In this document: positions 34,710 through 47,271 of the stretch, one piece after another
Layout of the letters: each line of letters opens with the position of its first letter
How positions within the stretch are numbered: position 1 is the stretch's first letter
Assembly: GCA_041879425.1 (NCBI GenBank)
Contig: CP090854.1
Span: 1,674,001 to 1,738,000, forward strand
DNA: 64,000 nt
Direction of reading: 5' to 3'
DNA from: Vibrio pomeroyi
GTDB lineage: Bacteria; Pseudomonadota; Gammaproteobacteria; Enterobacterales; Vibrionaceae
Made by a program: the position numbers and the translations under genes
Notes under the pieces: model-generated
Databases searched by the model: none
What the model saw: the letters and a program-made list of their open reading frames with translations, nothing else
Told to the model about the DNA's origin: nothing

Positions 34710-36268
34710 TATAAGTCCTCCAAGTTAGTCAGTCGTTGTTCTGCAGTATCAAGTATTACTTGCTGGTCTTGTTCGTCCATGTTGTCCCAAGAGCGATACA
34801 ACATCCCCATTCGAGGGTTGCGGTTTAATGCTTCACGGTGTTGATTCATAAAACGCCAATACAAGCTATTGAATGGACACGAGCTTTTACCACTGCGTTC
34901 TTTAATCTGATAGTGACAGCCTTTGCAGTAGTCACTCATGCGATTAATGTACGAACCGCTGGCAGAGTATGGTTTGGTTCCTACGATCCCGCCATCCGCA
35001 AACAGTGCCATACCTCGCGTATTTGGCATTTCGACCCATTCAATGGCATCAACGTAAATGCCAAGGTACCAACTGTCGACTTGGTCGGGGGCGATGCCCG
35101 TGATTAAGCAGAAGTTGCCAGTGACCATGAGCCTTTGAATATGATGCGCGTAAGCAAATTCTAATGACTGACCAATCGCGTGCTTCATGCAGTTCATTTT
35201 GGTTTGACCATCCCAGAAGTAATGCGGCAATTGACGGTCGGCGGCATAGTGGTTTTTGTTGGCGTACGCAGGCATGTTCGCCCAATACACCGCACGTATG
35301 TATTCACGCCACCCCAGAATTTGACGCACGAAGCCTTCGACTTGTGCAATATCGATAGTTGCAGCGTTTACCTTGGAAGATGCTTGGTAGGCGGAGAGTG
35401 CAGCATCAATGACTTCTTTGGGGCTAAGAAGTTTGCTGTTCAACGAGAACGAAATGCGGCTGTGATACAAGCTCCATTTAGAGTCGTGTTCTGTGGTCAT
35501 AGCATCTTGAAAGTGTCCAAATAGCGGCAGACAGACTTGGCAGAAGTGAGCAAGCAGAGACAAGCTTTGCGCACGATTGACTGGCCATAATAACTGGTTA
35601 CCCACTTGTCCTATGGTTTCTACATGATGGCGCTCGATCCTTTCTAAGATAGAGGAGATATCGTTCGCAAACATCAAAGGCTGGGGCAGGTTTTCGATGT
35701 CTTGCTTCTTAAGCTTCTTACGGTTGTTTGCGTCGTAGTTCCATTTACCTCCGACCGGCTTTCCGTCTTCTAATAGAATATCAAAGCGTTTTCTCATTCG
35801 ACGATAGAAGTGTTCCATCATGATGTGTTTGTCTTTCGGAAACTGCTGTTCAATTTCGTCAAATGGGAGAAGGAAGTGCTCTGTATCGCAGCACCCTTTG
35901 ATCGCTTTGGATAACTTAAGCTGGTTCAACTGCTGCAAGAGGCGGTATTCGTCGGGCCTTTGGTATTCGAACTTTTCAGCGTCAAACTCATGTGTGTAGT
36001 GGTGTAGCAATGCATCGAGGTTATTGAATTGTGCCGTGTCATCCAAGGTTAGGTGTAATACTTGATGGCCGCGTTGTGTCAGTTCCTCAGCGAAGTAGCC
36101 CATAGCAGAGAAGAACGCAGCGACTTTCTGTACGTGTGACGCGACGTAGTCTGTCTCTTGTTTGAGCTCTGCGATGATGTAGATAACGTCATCGTTAACT
36201 TGAGCGAACCAAGAGTGCTCGATGTTGAGTTGGTCACCCAAAATAAGGCGCACGGTTTTGTATTTCAT
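34709..36268 (-). CDS. Fe-S bacterial cryptochrome/photolyase (FeS-BCP, (6-4) photolyase type)
   Basis: A 519-residue flavoprotein expected to use light to repair (6-4) pyrimidine photoproducts. Family marks: N-terminal LILGDQLN, and a C-terminal FAD domain (about 200-500). Four cysteines, C360 (MNCMKH), C448 and C451 (YCKGC) and C464 (CPF), show spacings 88, 3 and 13, the same as the 4Fe-4S ligands of Agrobacterium PhrB (350, 438, 441, 454), so a cluster is very likely. Chromophores in relatives are FAD and a lumazine. It overlaps the upstream cryptochrome gene by ATGA and the downstream SDR gene by one base. Confidence 0.93.
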   Translation of the reverse strand: MKYKTVRLILGDQLNIEHSWFAQVNDDVIYIIAELKQETDYVASHVQKVAAFFSAMGYFAEELTQRGHQVLHLTLDDTAQFNNLDALLHHYTHEFDAEKFEYQRPDEYRLLQQLNQLKLSKAIKGCCDTEHFLLPFDEIEQQFPKDKHIMMEHFYRRMRKRFDILLEDGKPVGGKWNYDANNRKKLKKQDIENLPQPLMFANDISSILERIERHHVETIGQVGNQLLWPVNRAQSLSLLAHFCQVCLPLFGHFQDAMTTEHDSKWSLYHSRISFSLNSKLLSPKEVIDAALSAYQASSKVNAATIDIAQVEGFVRQILGWREYIRAVYWANMPAYANKNHYAADRQLPHYFWDGQTKMNCMKHAIGQSLEFAYAHHIQRLMVTGNFCLITGIAPDQVDSWYLGIYVDAIEWVEMPNTRGMALFADGGIVGTKPYSASGSYINRMSDYCKGCHYQIKERSGKSSCPFNSLYWRFMNQHREALNRNPRMGMLYRSWDNMDEQDQQVILDTAEQRLTNLEDL

Positions 36269-37626
36269 ATTACGTCCTGGTATCTAGGTGAGGCTGAAGC
36301 TTCGTCTTCACGGTGCCATTTGTTGATAAATATGTGCTCTGGGTCATACATCTCTGTCTGCTTAACTAAATCGAAATGGCGTGATTTAGGTTGCGCTTGA
36401 TTGGCACTGGCTTGCTTGTTGGCCTGACTGTTTGCTTGAGAGTTGAGCGCCCCGGCAATATACGCCCAGTTACCCCAGTTTGATGCCACATCATAGTCTA
36501 TGAGCTGACTCTCAAAGTAAGCCGCGCCATGTCGCCAATCGATCCCTAACTCATAAATCAAACAGCTCGCGACAAGCTGTCTTCCTCGGTTAGACATATA
36601 ACCGGTGGCGTTAAGTTGGCGCATACAGGCATCGACAATCGGGTAGTTGGTGTTGCCACTTTTCCATTTAGCGAAACAGAGGTTAGATGTTGTTGAGGTG
36701 TTTTGATTATCGGGCTCATTGTTTGCCCCGAACAGTGACGACCCTAGCGATAAGCCTTTCCAATAGAAGTACTCGCGCCATAACAACTCAAAGTAGATCC
36801 AATAAGTTGAGTCGTTTGCTCCGTGTTGCGCTTCAAACTGTTTTAATTGGCGATAGATTGTTTTTGGTGAAACACAGCCAAGTGCCAACCAAGGCGAGAA
36901 CTTGGTTGAATTTTCAATGCCATCAAACGCATTCCGTGTCTGTTTGTAAGAGCGAGCATGGCTCTGTGAGAAGTAGTGTTTTAAGTGCGTTAAACCTGCT
37001 GTTTCTCCACCTAGGTATACCGAAGAGTGTGGGCTCTCATTTAGAATATCAGACTGGTCAGATAGAGATGCGGGAGCGGGTGGAAGGTGAGAAATGACCG
37101 TTTCAGAAGTATCAATGTCCATGTGTTCAACTTGCATTCTGAACTTGGTAAACGAGCGTGGAAGTTTTGATAAGTCAAACGGCAGTTCATCTTGTTCAAA
37201 TAGGGTGGAGTGGTGCGACAAACTGGATATTAAATTTGGGTGTTTATCTAATAACTCGTTTGTTAACGATCGTTCATCGTATCCACAGTGTGCGCTTGCG
37301 AAAAAGTGTGTGACGTGTTGTGAAGCAATGACATGACTGAGCGTTTGAATGGTTGTATTGGACTCCAGTCGGTTCTGACTTACAAGAATGAGTTTTTGTC
37401 CAAGGCCTTCTAAATTCGCTGCAAGATTGACAATTGACTGCGAAATGAAATCACGACGACGAAAACCGTATTCATAGTGTTGGGCGAAGTCTGCGGAGAA
37501 TTGAGATAAGCTAGGTTTTACAATTACGCAGATGAGTTCGTCGACACTCTGTGCTGCATGATGGAGTAGTAGGTTGTCATTGATTCTTAAGTCATTTGTA
37601 AACAGATAGAGGCCAATCTTTTTCAT
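36265..37626 (-). CDS. DASH-type cryptochrome/photolyase
   Basis: A 453-residue blue-light flavoprotein. It has the N-terminal antenna-binding Rossmann domain (IGLYLFTNDLRINDN) and a C-terminal FAD domain with the DASH-specific RGRQLVASCLIYELGIDWRHGAAYFE and DYDVASNWGNWAYIAG, and LAKxKxGxTxxPxVDA-like FAKWKSGNTNYPIVDACMR. DASH members repair cyclobutane dimers mainly in single-stranded DNA or act as light sensors. A Gln/Ala/Ser-rich insertion (SQANSQANKQASANQAQ) near 410 is unusual. First gene of the overlapping operon. Confidence 0.94.
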   Translation of the reverse strand: MKKIGLYLFTNDLRINDNLLLHHAAQSVDELICVIVKPSLSQFSADFAQHYEYGFRRRDFISQSIVNLAANLEGLGQKLILVSQNRLESNTTIQTLSHVIASQHVTHFFASAHCGYDERSLTNELLDKHPNLISSLSHHSTLFEQDELPFDLSKLPRSFTKFRMQVEHMDIDTSETVISHLPPAPASLSDQSDILNESPHSSVYLGGETAGLTHLKHYFSQSHARSYKQTRNAFDGIENSTKFSPWLALGCVSPKTIYRQLKQFEAQHGANDSTYWIYFELLWREYFYWKGLSLGSSLFGANNEPDNQNTSTTSNLCFAKWKSGNTNYPIVDACMRQLNATGYMSNRGRQLVASCLIYELGIDWRHGAAYFESQLIDYDVASNWGNWAYIAGALNSQANSQANKQASANQAQPKSRHFDLVKQTEMYDPEHIFINKWHREDEASASPRYQDVI

Positions 37627-37819
37627 TGCTTACACTCGTTATTTTTAATTATTAGACGCTTACGAGTTGATGGGCTGACAAGATCACAAATGATTTCAGC
37701 CAGTGAATGATAGTTAGATTGGGTTTAAGAAGATGATTTAATAAGGGTAGGATGAGCCAACCAATAATACCGATAGAGGTTGGCAAGACAGGGTTTTTCT
37801 AAGGTGTTCGTTAAAGCCT

Positions 37820-38242
37820 CTATTCCATAGGAACGACTAGAATATCGATAGGAGAGGTGTCGATGATCTGTTTCGAATGGGAAATAAGCTTATGCCAAAA
37901 ATCATGGTGGTGACCACACATCAATAGGTCGACGTTGTTTGCTTCGATGGTATTCTTGAGTTTATCGTTCAAATCGCCCGTACCCACGAAAATATGCTTG
38001 ATAGGGTGCTTGGCATAAGCCTCAAACTCTTTCAGATGATTAACTGCATCTTCATTGATGGGTAAATCACCGTCGTTTCCTTGAATATCAACGAGTTCAG
38101 GATAAATTTCACCATGAGTACCGTCGATATAAACAAACGAAATACCCGCATCGAGTTTATCGGCGAAGAAAGCCGCTCTATCAATAAGTACTTTGGTGTC
38201 TTCAGATAGTTCAACGGCGACTAGAATATGTCGGTATTCCAT
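37820..38242 (-). CDS. Universal stress protein, UspA family
   Basis: A 140-residue cytosolic dimeric protein: start HILVAVELSEDT, DLLMCGHHHDFWHKLI and the terminal DILVVPM, typical of the UspA type that lacks the ATP-binding GxxG(9x)GS motif. Involved in stress resistance. AAAAGG precedes the ATG. Single gene. Confidence 0.92.
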   Translation of the reverse strand: MEYRHILVAVELSEDTKVLIDRAAFFADKLDAGISFVYIDGTHGEIYPELVDIQGNDGDLPINEDAVNHLKEFEAYAKHPIKHIFVGTGDLNDKLKNTIEANNVDLLMCGHHHDFWHKLISHSKQIIDTSPIDILVVPME

Positions 38243-38477
38243 AATTTAAGCCTTTTATTGTGGGTTATGTATCAAGCATAGTTTTTGTTGGCGCAAATGA
38301 TATCGAAGATGTCTCATATTGCGCAAAATCATCATTCAAAGATCTTCTAAGTACCCCCGTATTTATATCGCTTTGATTGATAAGAAATTTACAAAAGGTT
38401 GTTATAGTGGTTCGAGCGTTAGCTTATGCTAGGAGATAGGCTCGACAGTTCAACGCGCCATTAACGAAGAGGCATCA

Positions 38478-39614
38478 ATGACAGCATTACTTACCATTCC
38501 CACTCGAACACTCGGCTTTGATTACGATATTGAGATCAGTGATTGGTCGCAAAAGCTCGTGGGCTTTCATGTGTTTGAAGATGGTAGACGCCCGCTCGAT
38601 GGTGGCATTGGGTTAAGTCTCAATCTTGTGGAACAGTTTGATGTTAATGGTCGCTGGTTAGAATCCTTGCCTGCTCGTTATCGTGAAATCACAGATGACT
38701 TTCCCGAGTATCAGTATCAAATGCTATGGTTGGCTGCGAACACCTATGAAGCGGCGCAACTGCTTGAATTAAGACCCGTTATCTTGGCGCTGATCTGTAT
38801 GAAATACAGTGTCGATAATCAGAAAGCATTAGAACTGAGCCGTTTAGGACAAAAGAAGATCTTAGCTAAGTTGGGTTTGGACAGCAGCAAAGCGACCCTA
38901 AAATTTATTGATAAGCTAGAACTGCACTACAACGTTGGCGATGAGCTCGACCACATCGTTCGAATCCTTGAGCCATTACAAAGACGCGTTCTTAAGTTTA
39001 AGCACTATTCAAAGGTTGGCTACACAGCACTGCGTTTGGACCAAGTGCACCCATTTTTGACGGGCAGCCGACTCGGTATTGCAATGGTTGAAGAGGGTCG
39101 ACTCAATGCTCCATCGAAGATGGCGATGTTCCAAGATGCAATTTTGTTAGGGCAAGATTTAGAAATCGATGATCCGCTGCGCTCTATCACCAGTCAAAAC
39201 TCGTTCGCGATGTTTGAGCAACTGCATGATAGATGGACGGAACAGCGTCAACTGCGTCGTTTAGAAGGCAGTCGCCCAGTAGACATGGATATCCCTTATC
39301 CTGTACCTCTACTTGGTAATGACAACATCCACCCAATTACCGATTACTACGACCTCGAGAAAGAGGGCATCGAGCAAAAACACTGTATAGGCGTGTACCA
39401 TAATAGAATCATGAGTGATCGCTATGTGGTGTTTAGAGTGTTGAAACCTCAGCGTTTGACCATAGGCTTGCGACGTGTGCCGAGCAAAGTGTTTCCGTTT
39501 GAGATTGACCAAATCTGTGGCAAAAGGAATGCACCGCCGTCTGAATCTGCTTTGCAAGTTATCCATGATTGGTTAGAAACGAGTAAGCAAAAGTACCCTA
39601 AGTTATTTTCGTGA
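38478..39614 (+). CDS. PcfJ-domain protein
   Basis: A 378-residue protein of unknown function. The C-terminal part matches the PcfJ-like pattern: LEKEGIEQKHCIGVYHNRI, then a strand-rich segment with DQICGKRNAPPSESA and a closing helix VIHDWLE. PcfJ was first noted on conjugative plasmids but is widespread on chromosomes. The N-terminal 270 residues are mostly helical. It is followed at 51 bases by a zinc-ribbon mini-protein, likely co-transcribed. Confidence 0.8.
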   Translation: MTALLTIPTRTLGFDYDIEISDWSQKLVGFHVFEDGRRPLDGGIGLSLNLVEQFDVNGRWLESLPARYREITDDFPEYQYQMLWLAANTYEAAQLLELRPVILALICMKYSVDNQKALELSRLGQKKILAKLGLDSSKATLKFIDKLELHYNVGDELDHIVRILEPLQRRVLKFKHYSKVGYTALRLDQVHPFLTGSRLGIAMVEEGRLNAPSKMAMFQDAILLGQDLEIDDPLRSITSQNSFAMFEQLHDRWTEQRQLRRLEGSRPVDMDIPYPVPLLGNDNIHPITDYYDLEKEGIEQKHCIGVYHNRIMSDRYVVFRVLKPQRLTIGLRRVPSKVFPFEIDQICGKRNAPPSESALQVIHDWLETSKQKYPKLFS

Positions 39615-39665
39615 ATAAGTTATCGTCGTGATTAAGTTATCACGTGAAGTTGAAGGAAAATCAGT

Positions 39666-39803
39666 ATGCATCAGCAAGGCGATTTATGTCCTCATTGTGG
39701 TTTGATTATTGTTATGCCAACTGACTTACAAGCCGAATGCTTAGGCTGTGGGGAAGAGATAAATCAAGAGCCAGACGATGACCGTTATGAGGAAGAAGAG
39801 TAG
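39666..39803 (+). CDS. Zinc-ribbon mini-protein
   Basis: A 45-residue frame with two CxxC knuckles (C8-PH-C11 and C25-LG-C28) and an acidic C-terminus (PDDDRYEEEE). AAGGA lies 8 bases before the ATG. The zinc-ribbon spacing and ribosome site argue for a real gene. Probably co-transcribed with the PcfJ-domain gene upstream. Function unknown. Confidence 0.75.
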   Translation: MHQQGDLCPHCGLIIVMPTDLQAECLGCGEEINQEPDDDRYEEEE

Positions 39804-39881
39804 TGATATTCGTCTTCTGTCTCTACATTAAAAGTCATGATTTACAGACCCATTTATCCAGTATTTGAAAAGGAATTTTGA

Positions 39882-40349
39882 ATGCAGAAAGTCGTCTTCA
39901 GACAATGTGATCAACACTCACCACACTGGCAACAGCTCGAACGTCTTTTTCAAAGCGAATGGGCGGATTTTGAGTTTAAAACGGCCTATCCAGAGCAATC
40001 AAACCCCGACAATATTCAATTGCCACCTGTACTCGTAGTGCTTCGCGAAAATATCGTGATTGGCGGTTTGGCGTATTCCCATTTTCAAGAACCTCATCAA
40101 GTGAGGGATGTGGTGTGGATCAATGCCGTTTATGTGGATGAGGAATGGCGCGGTCAAGGTATTGCGAGTGAGTTGATCAAGCGTGCGGTCGAGCAAATGC
40201 CAGGTTTCTATCAGTCTGCAGCGTCACAAGATTCAACGTGTGATCTTTACGCCTACACTAACATTCCATCTCTGTATCTCTCCCTTGGCTGGTCAACCGT
40301 CGATATAGAAACCGATCCCGACCATCATGTAATGAGCATTCCTATTTAA
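39882..40349 (+). CDS. GNAT-family N-acetyltransferase
   Basis: A 155-residue acetyltransferase with INAVYVDEEWRGQGIASELIKRAVEQM (acetyl-CoA motif A with RGQGIA) and a C-terminal LYAYTNIPSLYLSLGW. Substrate unknown. Its end lies 21 bases from the convergent PPTase end, so it only borders the siderophore locus; it is half the size of the AlcB/IucB-type acylases that acetylate hydroxylamine side chains. Confidence 0.88.
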   Translation: MQKVVFRQCDQHSPHWQQLERLFQSEWADFEFKTAYPEQSNPDNIQLPPVLVVLRENIVIGGLAYSHFQEPHQVRDVVWINAVYVDEEWRGQGIASELIKRAVEQMPGFYQSAASQDSTCDLYAYTNIPSLYLSLGWSTVDIETDPDHHVMSIPI

Positions 40350-40370
40350 GTTGGTTAAGCAGCGTAATTG

Positions 40371-41168
40371 CTATTTGTTGAGTTGGTAGTAACACACGGT
40401 AAAATACGCTTGCTGTTGTTCTAAGTACCTGTATTGACAGGTCACTGCACTCAAATTAGCTTCTGCTACACTGTCACTTATGATGCTACGAGTGTGCAAA
40501 ATGACTTGTTGTGATAATGCAAACTTAACGGCGTCTTTATCTATCGAGATCAGTGTCGCTGAGCCAAAATCTAAGCCGATAGTCACAAACCGAGCCAATG
40601 CTTTATAGATGGCTTCCTTAGCCGAGAATAGCAATGTCACAGCTTCTGAATGAATCATCCCAAACTTCACCATAAGCTCTATCTCGTCAACGTTTGCCAC
40701 CATGTTTCCGATATCACGACACACGTCATTTGTTATTAGGTGTTGAATATCAATCCCGATGCTTTCTCTGTTTGAATTACGAGAAGGTAAAACCGTAATA
40801 CAAGCCAAGTCTTCACTGTGGGAAATTGAACCCACAACACCTGAAGGCAACGTTGGGCTTCGATCAATGCTTGGCTCAAGCCTCTGATGTGCAAAGCCCA
40901 GTTGTTGTAACTCCTTCGCGACCAAATAACGCCCTGCAAAGTATTCGGCCTTCCTTTTGTCGACCGAATGAGTAATTGCGATGGGGCAGTACACGTTGGT
41001 GATATCAAATAGCTTGTCTTTGAAGTGCCGATTATCAAACTGCGCGATAGGGATATCAATCTCTTTATCTTTAAAGCCCAAGTCTGTTTTAAAACAGAAT
41101 TCATCGACCACAAACGGATGATCCAGTGGTAATGGGTGAAAGGTGCTGTTCTTCATTGGCTTAACCAT
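40371..41168 (-). CDS. 4'-phosphopantetheinyl transferase of the siderophore locus (EntD type)
   Basis: Transfers the phosphopantetheine arm of CoA to the serine of the NRPS carrier domains, converting them to the active form. The 265 residues show EntD/Sfp-type motifs: KRKAEYFAGRYLVAKELQQL, PSGVVGSISHSEDLA, the metal-binding GIDIQ, and LLFSAKEAIYKAL. It is divergent from the importer genes, sharing the regulatory gap at 41169-41395 with a Fur-like site. A second in-frame ATG lies four codons in. Confidence 0.93.
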   Translation of the reverse strand: MVKPMKNSTFHPLPLDHPFVVDEFCFKTDLGFKDKEIDIPIAQFDNRHFKDKLFDITNVYCPIAITHSVDKRKAEYFAGRYLVAKELQQLGFAHQRLEPSIDRSPTLPSGVVGSISHSEDLACITVLPSRNSNRESIGIDIQHLITNDVCRDIGNMVANVDEIELMVKFGMIHSEAVTLLFSAKEAIYKALARFVTIGLDFGSATLISIDKDAVKFALSQQVILHTRSIISDSVAEANLSAVTCQYRYLEQQQAYFTVCYYQLNK

Positions 41169-41271
41169 TTTGCAACAAGGTGAATAATCCTTAACAAGCG
41201 TATGTGATTGATCGTAAGAACGCTAACCCTTTAAATTATAGTGGAAAAGCTCGTATGGTATCTAGTTTAAT

Positions 41272-41290
41272 CTAAATGAAAATCGTTTGC
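41272..41290 (+). promoter_or_regulatory. Fur-box-like site between PPTase and importer
   Basis: AAATGAAAATCGTTTGC matches the Fur consensus at 12 positions; position between divergent iron genes supports it, though the match is moderate. Confidence 0.5.
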
Positions 41291-41395
41291 ATTTGAATTT
41301 TTGCAAGTGTATAAAAGCGTGTCTGTTAATGATTTTATGAATATGTTCGTATTTCATTAATTTTTTAGTGAATGATGTGTTTTAAGGTTGAAGAT

Positions 41396-42171
41396 ATGCT
41401 CGAAGCAAAGGGACTCGGTTTTAGCGTAGGAGATAAGCAATTGCTCAAGACATTTGATGTGTCGTTTGAGCAAGGAAAAATTTACGCTTTAGTTGGGCAC
41501 AACGGCTCCGGGAAATCGACCTTATTAAAGTTGCTAGCAAAGCAACAGCACGCCACTTCTGGTGATATTTTTCTTAAAGATAAACCTGTCGCTAAGTGGT
41601 CAGATAAAGATTTCGCTCAGCAAATTGCCTACTTACCACAACATTTACCCGCAACAGATAGCCTGTCAGGCAAAGACCTTGTGAGCTTTGGTCGTTACCC
41701 TTGGCATGGCTTATTAGGTCGACTTTCAAGTAAAGATAAGCAATACGTTCAAGAGGCGATGCAACTCACCGACACAACACAATACGCGGATCGTTTAGTT
41801 GATACTTTGTCGGGTGGTGAACGCCAGCGTGTGTGGCTTGCGATGTTGTTGGCTCAGCGCACCAAATACCTATTACTCGATGAGCCGCTAGCTGCGCTCG
41901 ATATTGGTCATCAGATTGAAATGCTGACATTGATTAAGCAATTGAGTGAAACGTTAGAGATCGGTGTGATCATCGTGATACACGATATCAACATGGCGGC
42001 ACGCTTTTGCGATCATATCATTGCCCTTCATAGCGGGGAGCTATTGGTCGAAGGCGCGGTTGATGAGGTGTTCAAAGAGTCGATATTGAAAGACATCTAT
42101 GGTGTACCTATGCACATTACTCAGCACTCGGCGGGTTACCCAGTCGCGATGCCAGGTGATTTGGAGCCAGC

Positions 42172-42175
<4 letters not shown>
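41396..42175 (+). CDS. fhuC: Ferric hydroxamate ABC importer, ATP-binding protein
   Basis: ATPase of the inner-membrane importer. It has Walker A GHNGSGKST, Q-loop YLPQHL, signature LSGGERQRVW, Walker B LLLDEPLAALD and H-loop VIHDIN, as in FhuC/FepC proteins. I chose the ATG at 41396 (MLEAKGLG; AAGG 9 bases upstream), giving 259 residues; the frame opens at 41372. Its stop overlaps the next start (ATGA), first gene of fhuCDB-type operon. Confidence 0.92.
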
Positions 42176-45083
<2,908 letters not shown>

Positions 45084-45208
45084 TGTAATGATGTTGATGA
45101 CACCGTTTTGATTGCTAATTGCTAATTGCTCGGTGGTGTAAACAACGCAGAAACAAAACAACAAAGTCACTTGGTTAGGCTTAAACGGGATTACCTTGTC
45201 AATTTATT

Positions 45209-45227
45209 GATAATGATAATCACAATA
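45209..45227 (+). promoter_or_regulatory. Fur box before exporter-NRPS operon
   Basis: GATAATGATAATCACAATA matches the 19-bp Fur consensus at 16 positions, the best in the window, 12 bases before the exporter start. Confidence 0.88.
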
Positions 45228-45239
45228 ATAATTAATTAA

Positions 45240-46907
45240 ATGGTATGTGAGATGGGATTAATCCTATTACTGGCTGAAAAACAGAAAAAGTCATTGTCCC
45301 TTGTGATCTTGTTAAGTATTGCGAGCGCGTTTCTTAGTGTTGGGGTAATTGCGTTTATTCAGCACAAGTTACTTGAGAGTAGTGAGCCACTTTCTAACAC
45401 CTTGCTCCAGTTCACCTTGTTGTTGGTTGGTCTGTTAGTGACAGCCACTTTCGCACAGGTCGCACTTCATAAATTGGGCCATAAGTTCGTTTACAACAAA
45501 CGTTGTGAATTGGTTTCTCAACTCTTGAATACCGATATCGAACAAGTTGAAAAAGTAGGAAGTGCAGGGGTGCTTGCTTCACTGAATACCGATATTCGAA
45601 ATATCACTATCGCATTCGTACATTTACCTGAGTTGATTTATGGCTTAGTGCTAACAGCGGTGGCTTTGGCCTACTTGGCTTTTTTGTCTATGCCATTGTT
45701 TGGTATTAGCTTATTAATGCTCACTTTAACGGGTGTTGTTGGCTATATGCTCGTTACACGCATCACCAAGCACGTTAAACAGGTTCGTGAATATGACGAC
45801 AAACTGTATCACGATTACCAGTCTTTGATTGACGGTCGTAAAGAGCTCTCGTTAAATCCATTCAGGGCTAAACGTTACTTTGATGAAACTTTTTCGGCGA
45901 ATGCGGAAGGGTATCGAAAAGAAGTGACACAAGCAGACATCTTAAATGGTTTTGCAGCCAACATGGCGAACACCGTTGTATTGGCGTTAATCGGTTTGAA
46001 TTTTTACCTTGCGACGGGTTTGGGGTGGGCGTCACTGGAAGTCGCTTCTACGTTCGCCTTAGTTGTGCTGTTCATGAGAACGCCATTGATGTCGGCAGTC
46101 GGCTCAATTCCAACACTGATCACCGCCAACATATCGATGAAGAAGTTGTCGTCGTTAGACTTGAGCACCGAACTTAGCCTCAACCCGAAGCTCGCGCAAA
46201 CCAAAGTATTCAATTCACTAGAACTCGTAGGAGCCAGCTATCGATATCGTTCAGATTCTGATGGTGACTCTTTTGGTGTAGGCCCGATTGACTTCAAGAT
46301 CGAACGTGGTGAACACATCTTTATTATTGGTGGGAATGGTAGCGGGAAATCGACCTTTGCTCGCCTTCTAACAGGGCTTTACCGACCGCATTCTGGTCAG
46401 GTTTATGTCGATGGTAACGAAGTAACTCAAGAACATTGGCAAGACTATCGCCATCAATTCTCAGCAGTGTTCAGTGACTTTCATCTGTTTCATCAAATCG
46501 TCGATGGTGAAGGCCAAGAGATCGAAAACCAAGATATTGATGAGTGGATGATACGACTTGAAATGGCGCACAAGGTCGAACATCACCAAGGTAAGTTGAG
46601 CGACGTGAGATATTCGCAAGGTCAGCGGAAACGACTGGCATTGATGATGTCAGTACTCGAAAAACGTGGATGTATTCTACTTGATGAATGGGCCGCTGAT
46701 CAGGACCCAAGATTCAGAAAACTCTTTTACCGCCAGTTACTTCCGCTACTTAAACAGCGTGGTGTGACGGTTATCGCGATTACTCATGATGACGCTTATT
46801 TTGATGCCGCAGACCGAATTTTTAAAATGGATACCGGCAATCTGATTGAGCTGAGTAAAGGGAATTTAGCTCAAGCGCACCAAGCTCTAGAAAGTGTTGT
46901 CGCTTGA
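45240..46907 (+). CDS. Siderophore/cyclic-peptide ABC exporter (PvdE/SyrD type)
   Basis: A 555-residue half-transporter: six membrane helices in the first 310 residues, then an ATPase domain with Walker A GGNGSGKST (about 365), a modified signature YSQGQRKRLAL and Walker B GCILLDEWAADQDP. The SQGQ signature and DEWAADQDP are typical of the PvdE/SyrD group that moves NRPS peptides into the periplasm. First gene of the Fur-controlled biosynthetic operon; MbtH and NRPS genes follow at short spacing. Alternative start at 45252. Confidence 0.92.
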   Translation: MVCEMGLILLLAEKQKKSLSLVILLSIASAFLSVGVIAFIQHKLLESSEPLSNTLLQFTLLLVGLLVTATFAQVALHKLGHKFVYNKRCELVSQLLNTDIEQVEKVGSAGVLASLNTDIRNITIAFVHLPELIYGLVLTAVALAYLAFLSMPLFGISLLMLTLTGVVGYMLVTRITKHVKQVREYDDKLYHDYQSLIDGRKELSLNPFRAKRYFDETFSANAEGYRKEVTQADILNGFAANMANTVVLALIGLNFYLATGLGWASLEVASTFALVVLFMRTPLMSAVGSIPTLITANISMKKLSSLDLSTELSLNPKLAQTKVFNSLELVGASYRYRSDSDGDSFGVGPIDFKIERGEHIFIIGGNGSGKSTFARLLTGLYRPHSGQVYVDGNEVTQEHWQDYRHQFSAVFSDFHLFHQIVDGEGQEIENQDIDEWMIRLEMAHKVEHHQGKLSDVRYSQGQRKRLALMMSVLEKRGCILLDEWAADQDPRFRKLFYRQLLPLLKQRGVTVIAITHDDAYFDAADRIFKMDTGNLIELSKGNLAQAHQALESVVA

Positions 46908-46966
46908 GTTTTTAAGAGCCAAGTTAGGTTCAAAACTAAAATAAAACAAAGTTAGTTGAGGAAAGA

Positions 46967-47179
46967 ATGAGTATTGATAGCCCAAATACAGAATTTACCG
47001 TTGTTATAAACGCGCAAGAACAATACAGCATTTGGCCAACTTATCACTTAGTGCCAAACGGTTGGACTGAGGTTGGAGTAAAAGGCAACAAAGAACATTG
47101 TCTTGAGCACATCCGTAAAGTTTGGACCGATATGCGCCCGAAAAGTTTACGCGACGCGATAGCTGCCCTAGAAAACTAA
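46967..47179 (+). CDS. MbtH-like NRPS accessory protein
   Basis: A 70-residue chaperone that binds adenylation domains and is often needed for their folding or activity. The family pattern is clear: NAQEQYSIWPTYHLVPNGW and a closing VWTDMRPKSLRD, with the conserved tryptophans. TTGAGGAAAG precedes the ATG. It lies 92 bases before the first NRPS. Confidence 0.95.
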   Translation: MSIDSPNTEFTVVINAQEQYSIWPTYHLVPNGWTEVGVKGNKEHCLEHIRKVWTDMRPKSLRDAIAALEN

Positions 47180-47271
47180 ACCCATTTAGCTTTAAGCCAA
47201 TACCTGTACTTTTCGCCTGTCGTGGGCGAAGAGAGGGTTTCTGCAACCAAATTTCATGCTTAGGTAATAAA

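Noticed and set aside
39882..40349. GNAT next to the PPTase as the siderophore N-acetyltransferase
   Set aside because: It is convergent with the locus, half the expected length, and lacks the features of AlcB/IucB-type acylases.
47122..47271. N-terminal extension of the first NRPS by 50 residues
   Set aside because: It would overlap the MbtH gene, reads as Arg/Cys-rich junk, and the ATG at 47272 begins the C domain leader.
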